Positions 37,301 through 45,975 of a DNA stretch of 64,000 bases are shown here, one piece after another; positions within the stretch are counted from its first letter, which is position 1; every line of letters begins with the position of its first letter. The stretch is from the NCBI RefSeq assembly GCF_012271785.1, contig NZ_JAAWVT010000003.1, forward strand, positions 124,001-188,000. Reading direction: 5' to 3'. The DNA is from Paeniglutamicibacter terrestris. Lineage in GTDB: Bacteria > Actinomycetota > Actinomycetes > Actinomycetales > Micrococcaceae. The position numbers were made by a program, and so were the translations under genes. The notes beneath the pieces are model-generated. The model worked only from the letters and a program-made list of their open reading frames with translations, was not told the origin of the DNA and did not search any database.

Positions 37301-37630
37301 GCAGCGGTGCTGCCCGGCGGCGGCTTCCTCGTCCTGGATACCGAGGTCACCGACGAGCTGGCGGCCGAGGGCCTGGCCCGCGACATGATCCGCGCCATCC
37401 AGTCCGCCCGCAAGGATGCGGACCTGTTGGTCAGCGATCGAATCCGCACACAGATCACCGCCGATGAGGCCACCGTGGCCGCGCTGCATGCCAACGCCGA
37501 ACTGATCAAGGGTGAAACGCTGAGCCTCGGGCTGGTGCTCATCAGCTCCGCGGACGCAAAAGCCCCCGTCGTTTCGGTGGAAACCGTGGCCAGCGCCGAA
37601 GTCGAGAAGGAAATGGGACCCAACGCATGA
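34328..37630 (+). CDS. ileS: Isoleucyl-tRNA synthetase
   Basis: This class I enzyme charges tRNA-Ile and edits valine. The 1100-residue product has HYGH as the HIGH motif ([20 protein letters not shown]), CP1 editing domain, KMSKS ([17 protein letters not shown]) and an anticodon-binding domain with a long C-terminal extension. The length and motifs fit the eukaryote-like long IleS type rather than the shorter E. coli type. AGGA lies 9 bases before the ATG at 34328. A T-box controls it. Its stop overlaps folC by four bases. Confidence 0.96.
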   Translation: [1100 protein letters not shown]

Positions 37631-38991
37631 GCGACACCTTTGACAAGTTCTCCGTAGCCAGCGTGTACGCCGAACTTCTGGCCCGCGCGCCGGAAAACAA
37701 GATCGAACCACGCATGGGCCCGATGTTCCGGGCCATGGAGATTCTGGGGGAGCCGAACAAGTCCTTCCCGATCATCCACATCACCGGCACCAACGGCAAG
37801 ACCTCCACGGCGCGGATGATCGAATCCCTGTTGCGCGCCCACGACCTGCGGACCGGACGGTATTCCTCCCCGCACCTGGTTTCGGTCACCGAACGCATCG
37901 CCATCGATGGGGAGCCGGTGGATGATGAGACCTTCGTGCGCATCTGGGACGAGATCCGCCCCTACCTGCAGATCGTTGATGACGAGCTGAGCGCGGCGGG
38001 TGAAAATCGGCTGACCTACTTCGAGGCGCTCACGGTGCTGGGTTACGCGATCTTCGCCGACACCCCGGTGGATGTGGCGATCATCGAGGTGGGCCTGGGT
38101 GGGATCACCGATGCCACCAACGTGGGTGATGGACAAGTCTCGGTCATCACCCCGATCTCCCTTGACCACGTGGAGCTCCTGGGTGATACCACGGAACTGA
38201 TCGCCCAAGAAAAGGCTGGCATCATCAAGCCCGGCGGCTTCCTGATCTCCTCCGCACAGCCGGCCGATGCCGCGCAGGTGCTGCTGGAACGTGCCCGCGA
38301 ACTTGAGGTGCCCTACCGCTTTGAGGGCATTGAATTTGGTGTCTCCTCACGGATTGTGGCCGTTGGCGGCCAACAGCTGGAGATTCAGGGTCTGGCCGGA
38401 CGCTACACCGATATCCTGTTGCCGCTGCACGGTGAACACCAGGCGCAGAACGCGGCGGTGGCCCTGGCCGCCGTTGAGGCGTTCATCGGCGGCGGAGAAC
38501 GCGAGCTGAATCAGGATTTGGTACGCACCGGCTTCGGTGCCACCACCAGCCCCGGCCGGCTCGAGGTCATCCGCAAGGCACCGACCGTGCTGTTGGATGC
38601 CGGACACAACCCCGATGGCATCCGTGCCTCGGCCGCCGCGGTGAAGGAGTCCTTCGGCTTCTCGAAGTTGGTCTTGGTCATCGGGATTCTGGCCGAGAAG
38701 GACGCCGAAGCGATGCTCGTTCAGCTCCGCGAGGCCTACCTGGACCTGGTTGATGACATTGCCATCACCCAATCCAACTCCCCGCGGGCCATCCCGGCCG
38801 GGGAACTGGCCACCCTGGCCCTGGAAGCAGGCTTTAACGAAGAAGACCTGTTCATCAGTGAACGCCTCGACGAGGCCCTGGAATGGGCGGTCGGGCGTGC
38901 CGAGTCCGGCGAGGACTTTGGCGGCGGCGTGTTGGTCACCGGCTCGATCACGCTGGTCGGCGAGGCCCGCATGTTGCTCGGAGGTGTCTAG
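37627..38991 (+). CDS. folC: Dihydrofolate synthase / folylpolyglutamate synthase
   Basis: FolC adds glutamate to dihydropteroate and extends the polyglutamate tail of folates. The 454-residue product has the Mur-ligase ATP motif HITGTNGKTSTARMIES and the folate-family loop GRYSSPHLVSVTERI. The Mg-binding and C-terminal ligase regions include LDAGHNPDGIRA. It overlaps ileS by four bases and is followed by the DUF4233 gene and ndk, an order conserved in actinobacteria (where valS often precedes folC instead of ileS). Confidence 0.95.
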   Translation: MSDTFDKFSVASVYAELLARAPENKIEPRMGPMFRAMEILGEPNKSFPIIHITGTNGKTSTARMIESLLRAHDLRTGRYSSPHLVSVTERIAIDGEPVDDETFVRIWDEIRPYLQIVDDELSAAGENRLTYFEALTVLGYAIFADTPVDVAIIEVGLGGITDATNVGDGQVSVITPISLDHVELLGDTTELIAQEKAGIIKPGGFLISSAQPADAAQVLLERARELEVPYRFEGIEFGVSSRIVAVGGQQLEIQGLAGRYTDILLPLHGEHQAQNAAVALAAVEAFIGGGERELNQDLVRTGFGATTSPGRLEVIRKAPTVLLDAGHNPDGIRASAAAVKESFGFSKLVLVIGILAEKDAEAMLVQLREAYLDLVDDIAITQSNSPRAIPAGELATLALEAGFNEEDLFISERLDEALEWAVGRAESGEDFGGGVLVTGSITLVGEARMLLGGV

Positions 38992-38996
38992 CTACC

Positions 38997-39458
38997 ATGG
39001 CAAAAATGACCAAGGCGCAACGTGAATGGCGTCCGGGGCAACCCAAGAAGCCGCGTTCCACGCGTGTGATGTTCGCCTCTACGGTGCTGAGTCTTGAGGC
39101 CTTTGTTGTGCTCTTCGCGACGCTCGCCATCTACGGGCTGAACCGTGAGACTCTTAATCCGGTGCTGATCATCGGCAGCGGTGTCACGGTGGCCATCATC
39201 TGCATTATGACCTGTGCGCTGCTGAAAAAACCGCTGGGCTATGCGATTGGCTGGCTGTTGCAGCTGATGTTGATCTTCTCCGGTTTTTTGCTCACCGAGA
39301 TGTTTTTCATCGGCGCAGCCTTCGCCGTGACCTGGTGGTACGCGGTGAGTAAGGGCCACGCCATGGATGTGGAGAGCGCCCGCCGTCTCCGCGAACAGGC
39401 GGCCTGGGATGCGGCACACCCGGAGCCGGATTCCGGCACCGGTGTAGCTCAACCGTAG
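38997..39458 (+). CDS. DUF4233 small membrane protein
   Basis: The 153-residue protein has a basic N-terminus, then four hydrophobic segments (near residues 25-45, 53-70, 78-97 and 99-115), and a charged C-terminal tail. Actinobacteria keep a DUF4233 gene between folC and ndk (Rv2446c in M. tuberculosis); its role is not known. It starts five bases after the folC stop and is probably co-transcribed. Confidence 0.82.
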   Translation: MAKMTKAQREWRPGQPKKPRSTRVMFASTVLSLEAFVVLFATLAIYGLNRETLNPVLIIGSGVTVAIICIMTCALLKKPLGYAIGWLLQLMLIFSGFLLTEMFFIGAAFAVTWWYAVSKGHAMDVESARRLREQAAWDAAHPEPDSGTGVAQP

Positions 39459-39510
39459 AATCAAAGCAGCGAGAACTAACTTTCACCTACAACACTAAGG
39501 AGTCGCCCCC

Positions 39511-39927
39511 GTGGCTATCCAACGCACCCTGATCCTGGTAAAGCCCGATGGCGTTAAGCGTCAGCTCACCGGCGTGATCCTGGCCCGCATCGAAGCCAAG
39601 GGCTACACGATCGCGGAATTGAAGCAGGTTTCGGCAACGCCGCAAATGCTGGCCGAGCACTACGCCGAGCACGAGGGCAAGCCGTTCTACCAGCCGCTGG
39701 TTGACTTCATGCTCTCCGGCCCGGTCGTCGCGATCATCGCCGAGGGGCAGAACGTCATCACCGGCTTCCGCTCACTGGCCGGCACCACCGACCCGACCAC
39801 CGCAGCCCCGGGCACCATCCGTGGGGATCTGGGCCGCGACTGGGGTCTGAAGGTTCAGCAGAACCTGGTTCACGGCTCCGACTCCGAAGAGTCGGCAGCC
39901 CGCGAAATCGGCATCTGGTTCGCCTAA
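39511..39927 (+). CDS. ndk: Nucleoside diphosphate kinase
   Basis: Ndk transfers the gamma-phosphate of ATP to nucleoside diphosphates. The 138-residue product begins TLILVKPDGVKR and has the active-site histidine in NLVHGSDS and GTIRGDLG before it. The GTG at 39511 has AAGGAG 9 bases upstream. It ends the ileS-folC-DUF4233-ndk group and is followed by a strong hairpin. Confidence 0.97.
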   Translation: MAIQRTLILVKPDGVKRQLTGVILARIEAKGYTIAELKQVSATPQMLAEHYAEHEGKPFYQPLVDFMLSGPVVAIIAEGQNVITGFRSLAGTTDPTTAAPGTIRGDLGRDWGLKVQQNLVHGSDSEESAAREIGIWFA

Positions 39928-39951
39928 ATCTCTAGCGCCGCACGGGTGCTA

Positions 39952-40022
39952 AAGAGGGTCCGGCCCGCAGTTCTTTTCCCTTTGACGGGAAGAAGTAACA
40001 GCGGCTCGGACCCTCTTGTTTG
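39952..40022 (+). terminator. Terminator after ndk
   Basis: AAGAGGGTCCG (39952-39962) pairs with CGGACCCTCTT (40007-40017), followed by GTTTG. The loop contains a second hairpin (TTCTTTTCCC/GGGAAGAA). It may also serve the convergent DUF2809 gene. Confidence 0.75.
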
Positions 40023-40060
40023 TGCCATCCAGGACCAGCGGTGCTCAGCTGCGGGCCGAC

Positions 40061-40465
40061 TTAGCTCCGGGAGCTAGAGCGGCGAGAGATAGTCACATCG
40101 ATGCCCAAAGCCAGGGCCGCACCCATGAAGTAGGCCAGCAAATCACGTGGCGCGAATCCGGTGCCCAGCACCAGCGCGCTGGGGGAGAAAACGCGGGCCA
40201 GCTCCGCGGGAATATGGGTGAGCTGCAGCAGTTCAATCAGCACACAGAACACCAGTGCAATGACAGCGTTGGAGAGCTGTGTGGCCCGTGGGCGCAGGAC
40301 CGTGAGCAGCACATAAATCAGCACCGCGTACAGCAGACCACCGGACACATCGGCCAGTAGTCCCGAACCACCAAAACGCGAGAGCAGCCCGATGCCGATG
40401 ACCGGGATCACCAGGGCGGCAGCCACCCAACGGCGGGTGCTGGCCTTAGGCGCCAAAGAAGGCAC
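40061..40465 (-). CDS. DUF2809-like membrane protein
   Basis: The 134-residue protein has about four hydrophobic segments and the features SNAVIALVFCVLIELLQL and APRDLLAYFMGAALAL, which match the DUF2809 family of small membrane proteins of unknown function. It starts with GTG at 40465 inside the last codons of the VKOR gene (20-base overlap), so the two are co-translated. Confidence 0.65.
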   Translation of the reverse strand: MPSLAPKASTRRWVAAALVIPVIGIGLLSRFGGSGLLADVSGGLLYAVLIYVLLTVLRPRATQLSNAVIALVFCVLIELLQLTHIPAELARVFSPSALVLGTGFAPRDLLAYFMGAALALGIDVTISRRSSSRS

Positions 40466-41075
40466 CGGGGAATCGTAGGACGATGGTGGCGGCGGTGATG
40501 ATCAGCATGACGATGACCATGACCCAAGTCCACTCGGCGGCGAAGCGGCGCAGTGCCGCCGGGGCCGGGATCACCGAGTGGATGATGTTGCGCGCGGTGG
40601 TGAAGAGGAACATCGGGATCATCATCGCCCAGACGATCATGCAGTACAGGCACAGGGCGTTGATTTCATACAGGGCCTGGGACCAGAGCCAGATGATGAA
40701 CACCATGGCCACGGTGATCCCGAGCTGGATGCCGATCCAGAACCAGCGGGCGAAGCGGGCCCCGGCCAGCAGTGCCATGCCGATGGTGATCACCAGACCG
40801 AAGCCGACGATGCCCAACAGCGGGTTGGGGAAGCCCAACAGTTCGGCCTGGGCAGACTTCATGACGGTGCCGCAGGAAACCCAGGGGTTAAAGTCGCAAC
40901 TGGTGATGTAATTGGGGTTCTTGTAGAGGGCCAGGCGCTCGAGCACCAGGATCCCGGCGGCGATCCAGGACACCGCCGCGCTGAGCACCAAAAAAATTCC
41001 GAACGGGCGATCCCGCGCCATGGCTGGCAGGCTCGCTTCACGCTCCCGGATCTGTGCTGCGTCGATGTGGCTCAT
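40446..41075 (-). CDS. Vitamin K epoxide reductase family protein (VKOR)
   Basis: Bacterial VKOR re-oxidises DsbA-like proteins using a quinone, making disulfide bonds outside the membrane. The 209-residue protein has four to five membrane segments, the loop cysteines in CDFNPWVSCGTVMKS and the quinone-side pair CLYC (LCLYCMIVW). AGGGAG five bases before the ATG at 41075 supports the start. Two hairpins (CCCGAG/CTCGGG near 41131-41148 and CCCAC/GTGGG near 41103-41118) lie in its leader. TAGACT on the minus strand (41181-41186) is a candidate -10. Confidence 0.9.
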   Translation of the reverse strand: MSHIDAAQIREREASLPAMARDRPFGIFLVLSAAVSWIAAGILVLERLALYKNPNYITSCDFNPWVSCGTVMKSAQAELLGFPNPLLGIVGFGLVITIGMALLAGARFARWFWIGIQLGITVAMVFIIWLWSQALYEINALCLYCMIVWAMMIPMFLFTTARNIIHSVIPAPAALRRFAAEWTWVMVIVMLIITAATIVLRFPGAFFGA

Positions 41076-41189
41076 TCGTACTCCCTTGTGGTGCTGTGTA
41101 TTCCCACGTGTTTGTGGGCATCGTGGTGCCCGAGTTTCACCTCGGGCGAGCGGGAAAATCATGCCCGTGACCCTGTTTGAAGTCTAATG

Positions 41190-41629
41190 CTCGCATGCTG
41201 CCTCGGCGTGCCCCAGCGCGCCGAGGGGTCCCGCGCTGCGGGTGGGGAACCGCCGAGGTTCTCGGCGCGTCGTTTATCGGCGTGTCGATGTGAGACAATA
41301 GCTATGGTTGTTCGTGGATCCACAGTCTGCTTTCAACCCAACAACAGGCTTTCAAGCCCCATCGCGATGCATCTGCTGCCAAGAGACCGCCTATACGAAG
41401 GTCGAAGCGAATACCGCGATATGGTCGCCGCAACGTAAAGCGGCTTGCTTGGAAAAGCGTTGTTGGTCTTACACGGATGCCGCGCCCCGCAGATGGTTGG
41501 CGCACCCGAGTAAGTCAGAAAATGACTTCCGCTGAGACACGTGGCCCATTCGGCCCGGTCCAGCGAACTAACCAGGGAAGACGAGCTATCTGTGGGAGCC
41601 ATCAACCCGCCGAGGAGCACTCTTTTAAC
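41190..41629 (+). other. Long leader region of rne
   Basis: No gene is seen between the VKOR leader and RNase E. A perfect CGCCGAG/CTCGGCG hairpin (41251-41267) precedes a weak -10-like GACAAT (41294-41299), which would give a 5' leader of about 320 bases. Long rne leaders are known in other bacteria and can serve autoregulation. The frame of RNase E stays open upstream to 41477 but lacks family-like sequence. Confidence 0.4.
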
Positions 41630-44600
41630 ATGGCACTGAATCGCGACGAATCTAAGGCAGCGATGGGCCAGGGGCCAAAGGCCCGGACCCGCACGTCCCG
41701 CCCGCGCAAGAACTTTAACGAACAGCCTCCGGCCAGCGTGCCGGTACGCCGGGCCATGACGCTTGCCGACCTCGACAACGCGGCGGCAGCTCCCTCCCGG
41801 ACTCGCGCCAACGTTGCCCCACGCAACTCCACCGCTCGTCGCGGAGCAGATAACCGTAACGCCCCGGCAAAGCGTGCCCCCGAGGCCACCGTTGAGTCGG
41901 TTGCCGCGGCAGCATCGGGCGAAGTCACCAACGCCCCGGCAAGCCGTAGTGCCAAGGCCGCCGTGCAGGCACCGGTTCTCACTGAGACCAAGACCGCAGT
42001 GGCTAAGGCACCGGCACGTCGTGGCCCACGCCGCGCCACCTCCGGAGTGACCTCCCCGGGTGCCGCAGCCAGCGAAGCACCGGCGGGCATTGTGGCCCCC
42101 GCGGCAACACTTGCGGCCAAGGTTCACTCGACCATCGAGTCGGTTCACGAAGCAGCACCCGAGCAGGAACAAGCCGCGAAGACCGGTGCCCGTCGCCCGG
42201 CCCGCGGTCGAAGCCGCAAGGCCTCCGCACCGGCATCCAACGCAGCGCAGACGGCCGAGGCTGAAGCAGTCGCGCCAGTTGCCGCCGCTACCGAGGAAGC
42301 AGCCGAGGACACCGTCGCGGAAGCCGCAGAGCCGGCCAAGTCATCACGCCGCCGTCCGGCCCGCAACTCTCGCGGTAACCGCAACGCTGCACCCGCCGAC
42401 GAGCAGGTCATCGAAGCCCCGGAAGCCCCGGCGGCCGTGGCTCATGAAACCGCCACCGAAGACGTTGTCACGGAGCCCGAATCGGTCACCATCTCCGATC
42501 CGTTCGCCATCCCGGAATCGGCCCTCTCGCTGATCTTCCAGGCTCCGAACCTGGCCGCGGCCGTGGAGCTTGAAGCCGATGCCGATGAGGATGCTGCGGC
42601 ATCTCGCCGCAACCGCAATGCCGCCTCCGAGGAGGAGTCGGGTGATGACTCTGGTGTTGTCTCGCGTCGTCGTCGTCGCCGCCGTCGTGGCGAGGCCGAC
42701 CTTGAACTCAGTGGTGGAGCCGAAAACGATCCGCCAAACACCATCACCCGGGTCCGTGCCCCGCGCGCCACCTTGGAACCGGTGGTTTCCAACAAGGTCA
42801 CCGCCGTACGCGGTTCCACCCGCCTCGAGGCCAAGCGTCAGCGCCGCCGCGATTCCCGCGAGTCGGGCCGTCGCCGTCAGGTCATCACCGAGGCCGAGTT
42901 CCTGGCTCGCCGCGAATCCGTTGACCGCCAGATGATCGTGCGCCAGCGTGAAGACCGGATCCAGATCGGTGTGCTCGAAGATGGCATCCTGGCCGAGCAC
43001 TTCGTCTCCAAGACGCAGCAGGATTCGCTGATCGGCAACGTCTATGTCGGTAAGGTACAGAACGTACTGCCGTCCATGGAGGCCGCCTTCGTTGATATCG
43101 GACGCGGACGCAACGCCGTGCTCTACGCCGGTGAGGTTAATTGGGACGTGGCGGGCCTTGACGGTCACCCGCGCCGCATTGAGCACGCACTGAAGTCCGG
43201 GGACACCGTCTTGGTGCAGGTCACCAAGGATCCGGTCGGCCACAAGGGCGCCCGCCTAACCAGCCAGATCTCCCTGCCGGGCCGCTACCTGGTGTACGTA
43301 CCGGGTGGCTCAATGACCGGCATCTCACGCAAGCTTCCCGACGTGGAGCGCAACCGCCTGAAGAAGATCCTGAAGGATCACCTGCCGGAAAATGCGGGCG
43401 TCATCGTGCGCACCGCCGCCGAGGGTGCTTCCGAAGAAGAGTTGATGAATGACATCAACCGCCTGCGCGCCCAGTGGGAAGGCATCGAGGCCGCCTCGAC
43501 CTCCACCAAGACGCTGGCTCCGGAACTGCTCTACGGGGAACCGGATCTGACCATCAAGGTTGTCCGCGATGTCTTCAACGAGGACTTCACCAAGCTCATC
43601 GTTTCCGGCGACGACGCCTGGGACACCATCGAGGCCTACGTGACCTACGTGGCCCCGGATCTGGTCTCACGACTGGAAAAGTGGGAGTCGGAAGCGGACA
43701 TCTTCACCGATTTCCGCATCGACGAGCAGATCCACAAGGCACTTGACCGCAAGGTCTTCCTGCCCTCGGGTGGTTCGCTGGTCATTGACCGCACCGAAGC
43801 GATGACCGTGGTTGACGTGAACACCGGTAAGTTCACCGGTTCCGGCGGCAACCTCGAGGAAACCGTCACCAAGAACAACCTGGAGGCGGCCGAAGAGGTC
43901 GTTCGCCAGCTGCGCCTGCGCGATATCGGTGGCATCATCGTCATCGACTTCATCGACATGGTCCTGGAATCCAACCGCGATCTGGTGCTCCGCCGACTGG
44001 TGGAGTGCCTGGGCCGCGACCGGACCAAGCACCAGGTCGCCGAGGTGACATCGCTGGGTCTGATCCAGATGACCCGTAAGCGCATGGGCACCGGTTTGCT
44101 TGAAGTCTTCGGCGAAAACTGCGAGGCCTGCAACGGCCGCGGCGTCATCACCCACGACGAGCCGGTGGAACACCACCGCACGTTCAACTCGGCCGGCGAA
44201 GCACACGCACCGAGCCAGCGTGCGGCCGAGAAGCCCTCGCGTGCCGAGCGTCGCCGTCGCAACCGTGGCTCCGAGGGAGAATCCGGTAACGATTCAGCTC
44301 ACGAGGTCAGCGAAGAATCGCCCGCAGCGGTTCCCGCAGCACTTGAGGCAAAGGCCACAGCAACGCGTAATGCCTTCGCGAACATTGCCGCAGCAGCCCT
44401 GGCCGCCCACGAGTTGGGACAGGTAGCGCCGGAAGAAGAAGGGGCTACGCTCACCGTTGCGGGGGAGTCCGTGGTGGTTCCCGCCGCACGACGTAACCGT
44501 CGTGCCGGATCCGAGACTCCTGCCCCGTCGCTGACCCTGGAGACGCTGGAAGCGGCGCTTCCGGATCATTCCCCCGCGGATCAGGCAGTGGAAGGTGACG

Positions 44601-45022
44601 AGGGAAGCGAAAGCGGATCCTCACGCCCCGCACGTAGCCGCAGCCGTCGCAAGCCGCGCGCCAAGACTCAGGAGAGCGCTACAGTTGTAGTTCCCTCTCC
44701 TGCTCCCGCCGCAGCCCCCGTCATCTCGGGTGTTGCCGGCCAAGCCTCCGACGAGGCGCCCGAACAGGCGTCAAGTCGCACGGCACCTAACAAGACTTCG
44801 GTCTCAGAGCCGGTGGCGCGCGTCAAGCGCAGCCGTCGTGCCATGAGCCCGCAAGGCGGTTCCGATTCTGCAGTTTCTGTGGCATCGGACACGCGAGCTA
44901 CATCGGGCACATCCCATGTGGCTTCACTCGCTGACCAAACGAAGTCCCCACAGCCGCAGAAAGCCGCGAATGCGCCGATCATGCTGGGTGTAGGGATGCC
45001 GGTCAACGAGTTGAAAGAGTAG
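41630..45022 (+). CDS. rne: Ribonuclease E/G
   Basis: RNase E starts bulk mRNA decay and processes stable RNAs. The 1130-residue product has an Ala/Arg/Glu-rich disordered N-terminal arm (about 430 residues) and an S1 domain (LIGNVYVGKVQNVLPSMEA). The catalytic core has VVDVNTGKFTG and the Mg-binding VIDFIDM, and the zinc-link is CEACNGRG. A second disordered C-terminal arm follows. Having disordered arms on both sides of the core is usual in actinobacteria. The ATG at 41630 has GAGGAG about 12 bases upstream; longer in-frame starts to 41477 are less likely. Confidence 0.93.
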   Translation: MALNRDESKAAMGQGPKARTRTSRPRKNFNEQPPASVPVRRAMTLADLDNAAAAPSRTRANVAPRNSTARRGADNRNAPAKRAPEATVESVAAAASGEVTNAPASRSAKAAVQAPVLTETKTAVAKAPARRGPRRATSGVTSPGAAASEAPAGIVAPAATLAAKVHSTIESVHEAAPEQEQAAKTGARRPARGRSRKASAPASNAAQTAEAEAVAPVAAATEEAAEDTVAEAAEPAKSSRRRPARNSRGNRNAAPADEQVIEAPEAPAAVAHETATEDVVTEPESVTISDPFAIPESALSLIFQAPNLAAAVELEADADEDAAASRRNRNAASEEESGDDSGVVSRRRRRRRRGEADLELSGGAENDPPNTITRVRAPRATLEPVVSNKVTAVRGSTRLEAKRQRRRDSRESGRRRQVITEAEFLARRESVDRQMIVRQREDRIQIGVLEDGILAEHFVSKTQQDSLIGNVYVGKVQNVLPSMEAAFVDIGRGRNAVLYAGEVNWDVAGLDGHPRRIEHALKSGDTVLVQVTKDPVGHKGARLTSQISLPGRYLVYVPGGSMTGISRKLPDVERNRLKKILKDHLPENAGVIVRTAAEGASEEELMNDINRLRAQWEGIEAASTSTKTLAPELLYGEPDLTIKVVRDVFNEDFTKLIVSGDDAWDTIEAYVTYVAPDLVSRLEKWESEADIFTDFRIDEQIHKALDRKVFLPSGGSLVIDRTEAMTVVDVNTGKFTGSGGNLEETVTKNNLEAAEEVVRQLRLRDIGGIIVIDFIDMVLESNRDLVLRRLVECLGRDRTKHQVAEVTSLGLIQMTRKRMGTGLLEVFGENCEACNGRGVITHDEPVEHHRTFNSAGEAHAPSQRAAEKPSRAERRRRNRGSEGESGNDSAHEVSEESPAAVPAALEAKATATRNAFANIAAAALAAHELGQVAPEEEGATLTVAGESVVVPAARRNRRAGSETPAPSLTLETLEAALPDHSPADQAVEGDEGSESGSSRPARSRSRRKPRAKTQESATVVVPSPAPAAAPVISGVAGQASDEAPEQASSRTAPNKTSVSEPVARVKRSRRAMSPQGGSDSAVSVASDTRATSGTSHVASLADQTKSPQPQKAANAPIMLGVGMPVNELKE

Positions 45023-45213
45023 GGATCTTGACGCCCGCGGGGTCAAGTTGTATTTGCCCCCGCAGCGCTTTTTAGCGTAGTCTAGATCCTCGGTGCGAAC
45101 GCCAGCTATCGGATTCTTCCGCTCGGCGTGCCAGCACAGCGCAATCCTCAGTTTCATTGAGGTAGTGATGCGCAGCAAGACATATTGAACGTCGAGTAGA
45201 AGTGAGTACCCAC

Positions 45214-45522
45214 GTGGTGTACGCAATTGTCCGCGCTGGCGGCCGCCAGGAAAAGGTTTCTGTTGGAGACCTCGTAACCCTTGACCGTCTGAAGGCTGCC
45301 CCCGGCGCCTCCATCGAACTTCCGGCCCTGTTGCTGGTTGATGGCGAGAAGGTAACTTCTGCAGCCGACGAGCTCGCCAAGGTTACGGTGACCGCTGAGG
45401 TCATTGAGAACCTTCGCGGTCAGAAGATTGTCATTCAGAAGTTCAAGAACAAGACCGGTTACAAGAAGCGCCAGGGTTTCCGCGCTTCGTTGACCAAGGT
45501 CAAGGTCACCTCGATCGCTTAA
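45214..45522 (+). CDS. rplU: 50S ribosomal protein L21
   Basis: The 102-residue protein begins [18 protein letters not shown] and ends [23 protein letters not shown], both diagnostic of bL21. I chose the GTG at 45214 because it gives the usual family start; a GTG at 45202 would add four residues. L27 follows after 48 bases, as in most bacteria. The 190-base gap after rne contains a CTTGAC/GTCAAG hairpin (45027-45048), possibly ending rne, and TAGTCT near 45078 as a candidate -10. Confidence 0.96.
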   Translation: MVYAIVRAGGRQEKVSVGDLVTLDRLKAAPGASIELPALLLVDGEKVTSAADELAKVTVTAEVIENLRGQKIVIQKFKNKTGYKKRQGFRASLTKVKVTSIA

Positions 45523-45570
45523 TTGCGGTTGTATCCAAGAATTCTCATTACCTGAAGGTAGGCACATTCA

Positions 45571-45825
45571 ATGGCACATAAGAAGGGCGCGAGTTCCTCT
45601 CGCAACGGTCGTGATTCCAACGCCCAGTACCTGGGCGTAAAGCGTTTCGGTGGTCAGGTTGTTTCGGCAGGCGAGATCATCGTTCGCCAGCGCGGCACCC
45701 GCTTCCACCCAGGCGCCGGCGTGGGAATCGGCAAGGACGACACCCTGTTCGCACTCGAAGCTGGAGCTGTCGAATTCGGCACTCGTCGCGGCCGCAAAGT
45801 CGTGAACATCGTTACCGCTGGCTAA
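45571..45825 (+). CDS. rpmA: 50S ribosomal protein L27
   Basis: The 84-residue protein starts [19 protein letters not shown], with the N-terminal tail that reaches the peptidyl-transferase centre, and contains [13 protein letters not shown]. No N-terminal cleavage extension is present, unlike in Firmicutes. It follows rplU and is cut off from obgE by a terminator. Confidence 0.98.
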   Translation: MAHKKGASSSRNGRDSNAQYLGVKRFGGQVVSAGEIIVRQRGTRFHPGAGVGIGKDDTLFALEAGAVEFGTRRGRKVVNIVTAG

Positions 45826-45854
45826 TTAGCGCGTAACCGCATTCATTACACTGG

Positions 45855-45890
45855 AGAGGGTGGGCCGCACGGCTCACCCTCTTTGTGTTT
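45855..45890 (+). terminator. Terminator after rpmA
   Basis: AGAGGGTG pairs with CACCCTCT around GGCCGCACGGCT, followed by TTGTGTTTTT. It separates the ribosomal-protein transcript from obgE. Confidence 0.85.
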
Positions 45891-45975
45891 TTCCAAAACC
45901 CCTAGGTGTTTACCCCTTTTTGCCGCCAGTGTGCGGCATCGGAAACACCATCTTTTTTGCTAGGAGCTTTCAACC

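Noticed and set aside
36826-38208. 460-codon minus-strand frame over ileS/folC
   Set aside because: Antisense to two certain genes and Ser/Ala-rich without family motifs.
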